A stretch of DNA of 64,000 nucleotides from Paracoccaceae bacterium (GTDB lineage: Bacteria; Pseudomonadota; Alphaproteobacteria; Rhodobacterales; Rhodobacteraceae), in assembly GCA_030066905.1 (NCBI GenBank), contig JASJAR010000022.1, positions 1 through 64,000 of the forward strand, given 5' to 3'. Below the pieces are notes generated by a model, which saw nothing but the letters and a program-made list of their open reading frames with translations, made no database searches and was not told the origin of the DNA. Below, one piece after another: positions 63,681-64,000 of this stretch. The translations under genes and the position numbers were made by a program. The first letter of the stretch is position 1. Each line of letters begins with the position of its first letter.

Positions 63681-64000
63681 ATGGCCGACGCCAAGAAGAC
63701 CGCCACCCTCACCATCGACGGCACCACCCTCGATCTGCCGATCTTCAGCCCCACGGCGGGGCCCGACGTGATCGACATCCGCAAGCTCTACGCCCAAGGG
63801 GACGTCTTCACTTACGATCCGGGCTTCACCTCCACGGCGTCCTGCGATTCCACGATCACTTTCATCGACGGCGACAAGGGCGAGCTTCTGCACCGGGGCT
63901 ACCCGATCGACCAGCTCGCCGAGAAATCCCATTACCTCGAAGTCTGCTACCTGTTGCTCTACGGCGATCTGCCGTCTGCCGAGCAGCTCGAAGACTTTGA
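63681..64000 (+). CDS. gltA: Citrate synthase, N-terminal part
   Basis: The first 106 residues of type II citrate synthase; the right edge of the window cuts the gene. It condenses acetyl-CoA and oxaloacetate to start the TCA cycle. The N-terminus ([14 protein letters not shown]...) and [20 protein letters not shown] and [21 protein letters not shown] are typical of gltA. GGAGGATACGT precedes the ATG at good spacing. Confidence 0.96.
   Translation, partial: MADAKKTATLTIDGTTLDLPIFSPTAGPDVIDIRKLYAQGDVFTYDPGFTSTASCDSTITFIDGDKGELLHRGYPIDQLAEKSHYLEVCYLLLYGDLPSAEQLEDF

Overview
The window is high-GC, densely packed DNA from an alphaproteobacterium, almost certainly a member of the Rhodobacterales (Rhodobacter/Roseobacter relatives). 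The support is gene content and order (ppiD-trpE / trpG-trpD-trpC-moaC-moeA-lexA-comEC / gltX-gltA), a GAAC-N7-GAAC SOS box typical of alphaproteobacteria, a DksA with a degenerate zinc site, and short GC-rich dispersed repeats like those scattered through Rhodobacterales intergenic regions. It looks like ordinary chromosome. I see no phage, insertion sequence, CRISPR array or large island. The genus cannot be fixed by eye.

Layout. 1-5.3 kb: tgt (cut by the left edge), a methyltransferase, iron-sulfur assembly factors (MIP18/SufT-like and an A-type carrier) around a sugar acetyltransferase, tpiA, a flavin monooxygenase and dksA. 5.5-14.6 kb: a MoxR ATPase, a GNAT, a DUF2927 lipoprotein with a tiny membrane protein, a fatty-acid desaturase, a cytochrome b561-YceI fusion facing a stand-alone YceI protein, clpS, a CoxE-like VWA protein and an M48 protease. 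14.7-20 kb: a PIN protein, an RlmI-like methyltransferase, a lipoprotein and a 40-aa gene on the minus strand, then the Entner-Doudoroff pair edd-eda behind a LacI-type palindrome. 20.5-27.8 kb: glnE plus a small partner, ybaK-type deacylase, two DUF2852-type genes behind a pair of palindromic operators, an RDD protein, bpt, a VOC protein and a DUF616-type protein.

28-33.1 kb: a TRAP transporter (large permease, small permease, TAT-exported binding protein) and a broken ArsR-type gene. 33.2-34.1 kb: a DUF1127 gene and two small exported or membrane proteins, each of the latter behind a matching 19-bp TetR-like operator. 34.2-37.4 kb: acetolactate synthase. A leader peptide with consecutive Ile-Leu-Val-Ile-Val codons and a classical attenuator precede the large subunit, and a complete ParD/ParE-type toxin-antitoxin pair with its own operator palindrome sits between the large and small subunit genes. 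37.4-43.5 kb: an aspartyl hydroxylase-like gene with a 57-aa partner, a hairpin-rich gap, a lower-GC ImmA/IrrE protease gene, the B12-dependent ribonucleotide reductase nrdJ with an NrdR box, and tRNA-Pro(UGG).

43.6-64 kb: DUF192, a double cold-shock protein, pdxH, fabI, two LysE exporters, gpt, an aminotransferase, ppiD-trpE, a divergent polysaccharide deacetylase, trpG-trpD-trpC-moaC-moeA, lexA, comEC, gltX and the start of gltA. Many pairs are tightly coupled through ATGA, GTGA or TGATG overlaps. The most notable signals are regulatory: the ilv attenuator with a TA module inside the ilv operon, the paired DUF2852 operators, and the duplicated TetR-like operators over small exported proteins.
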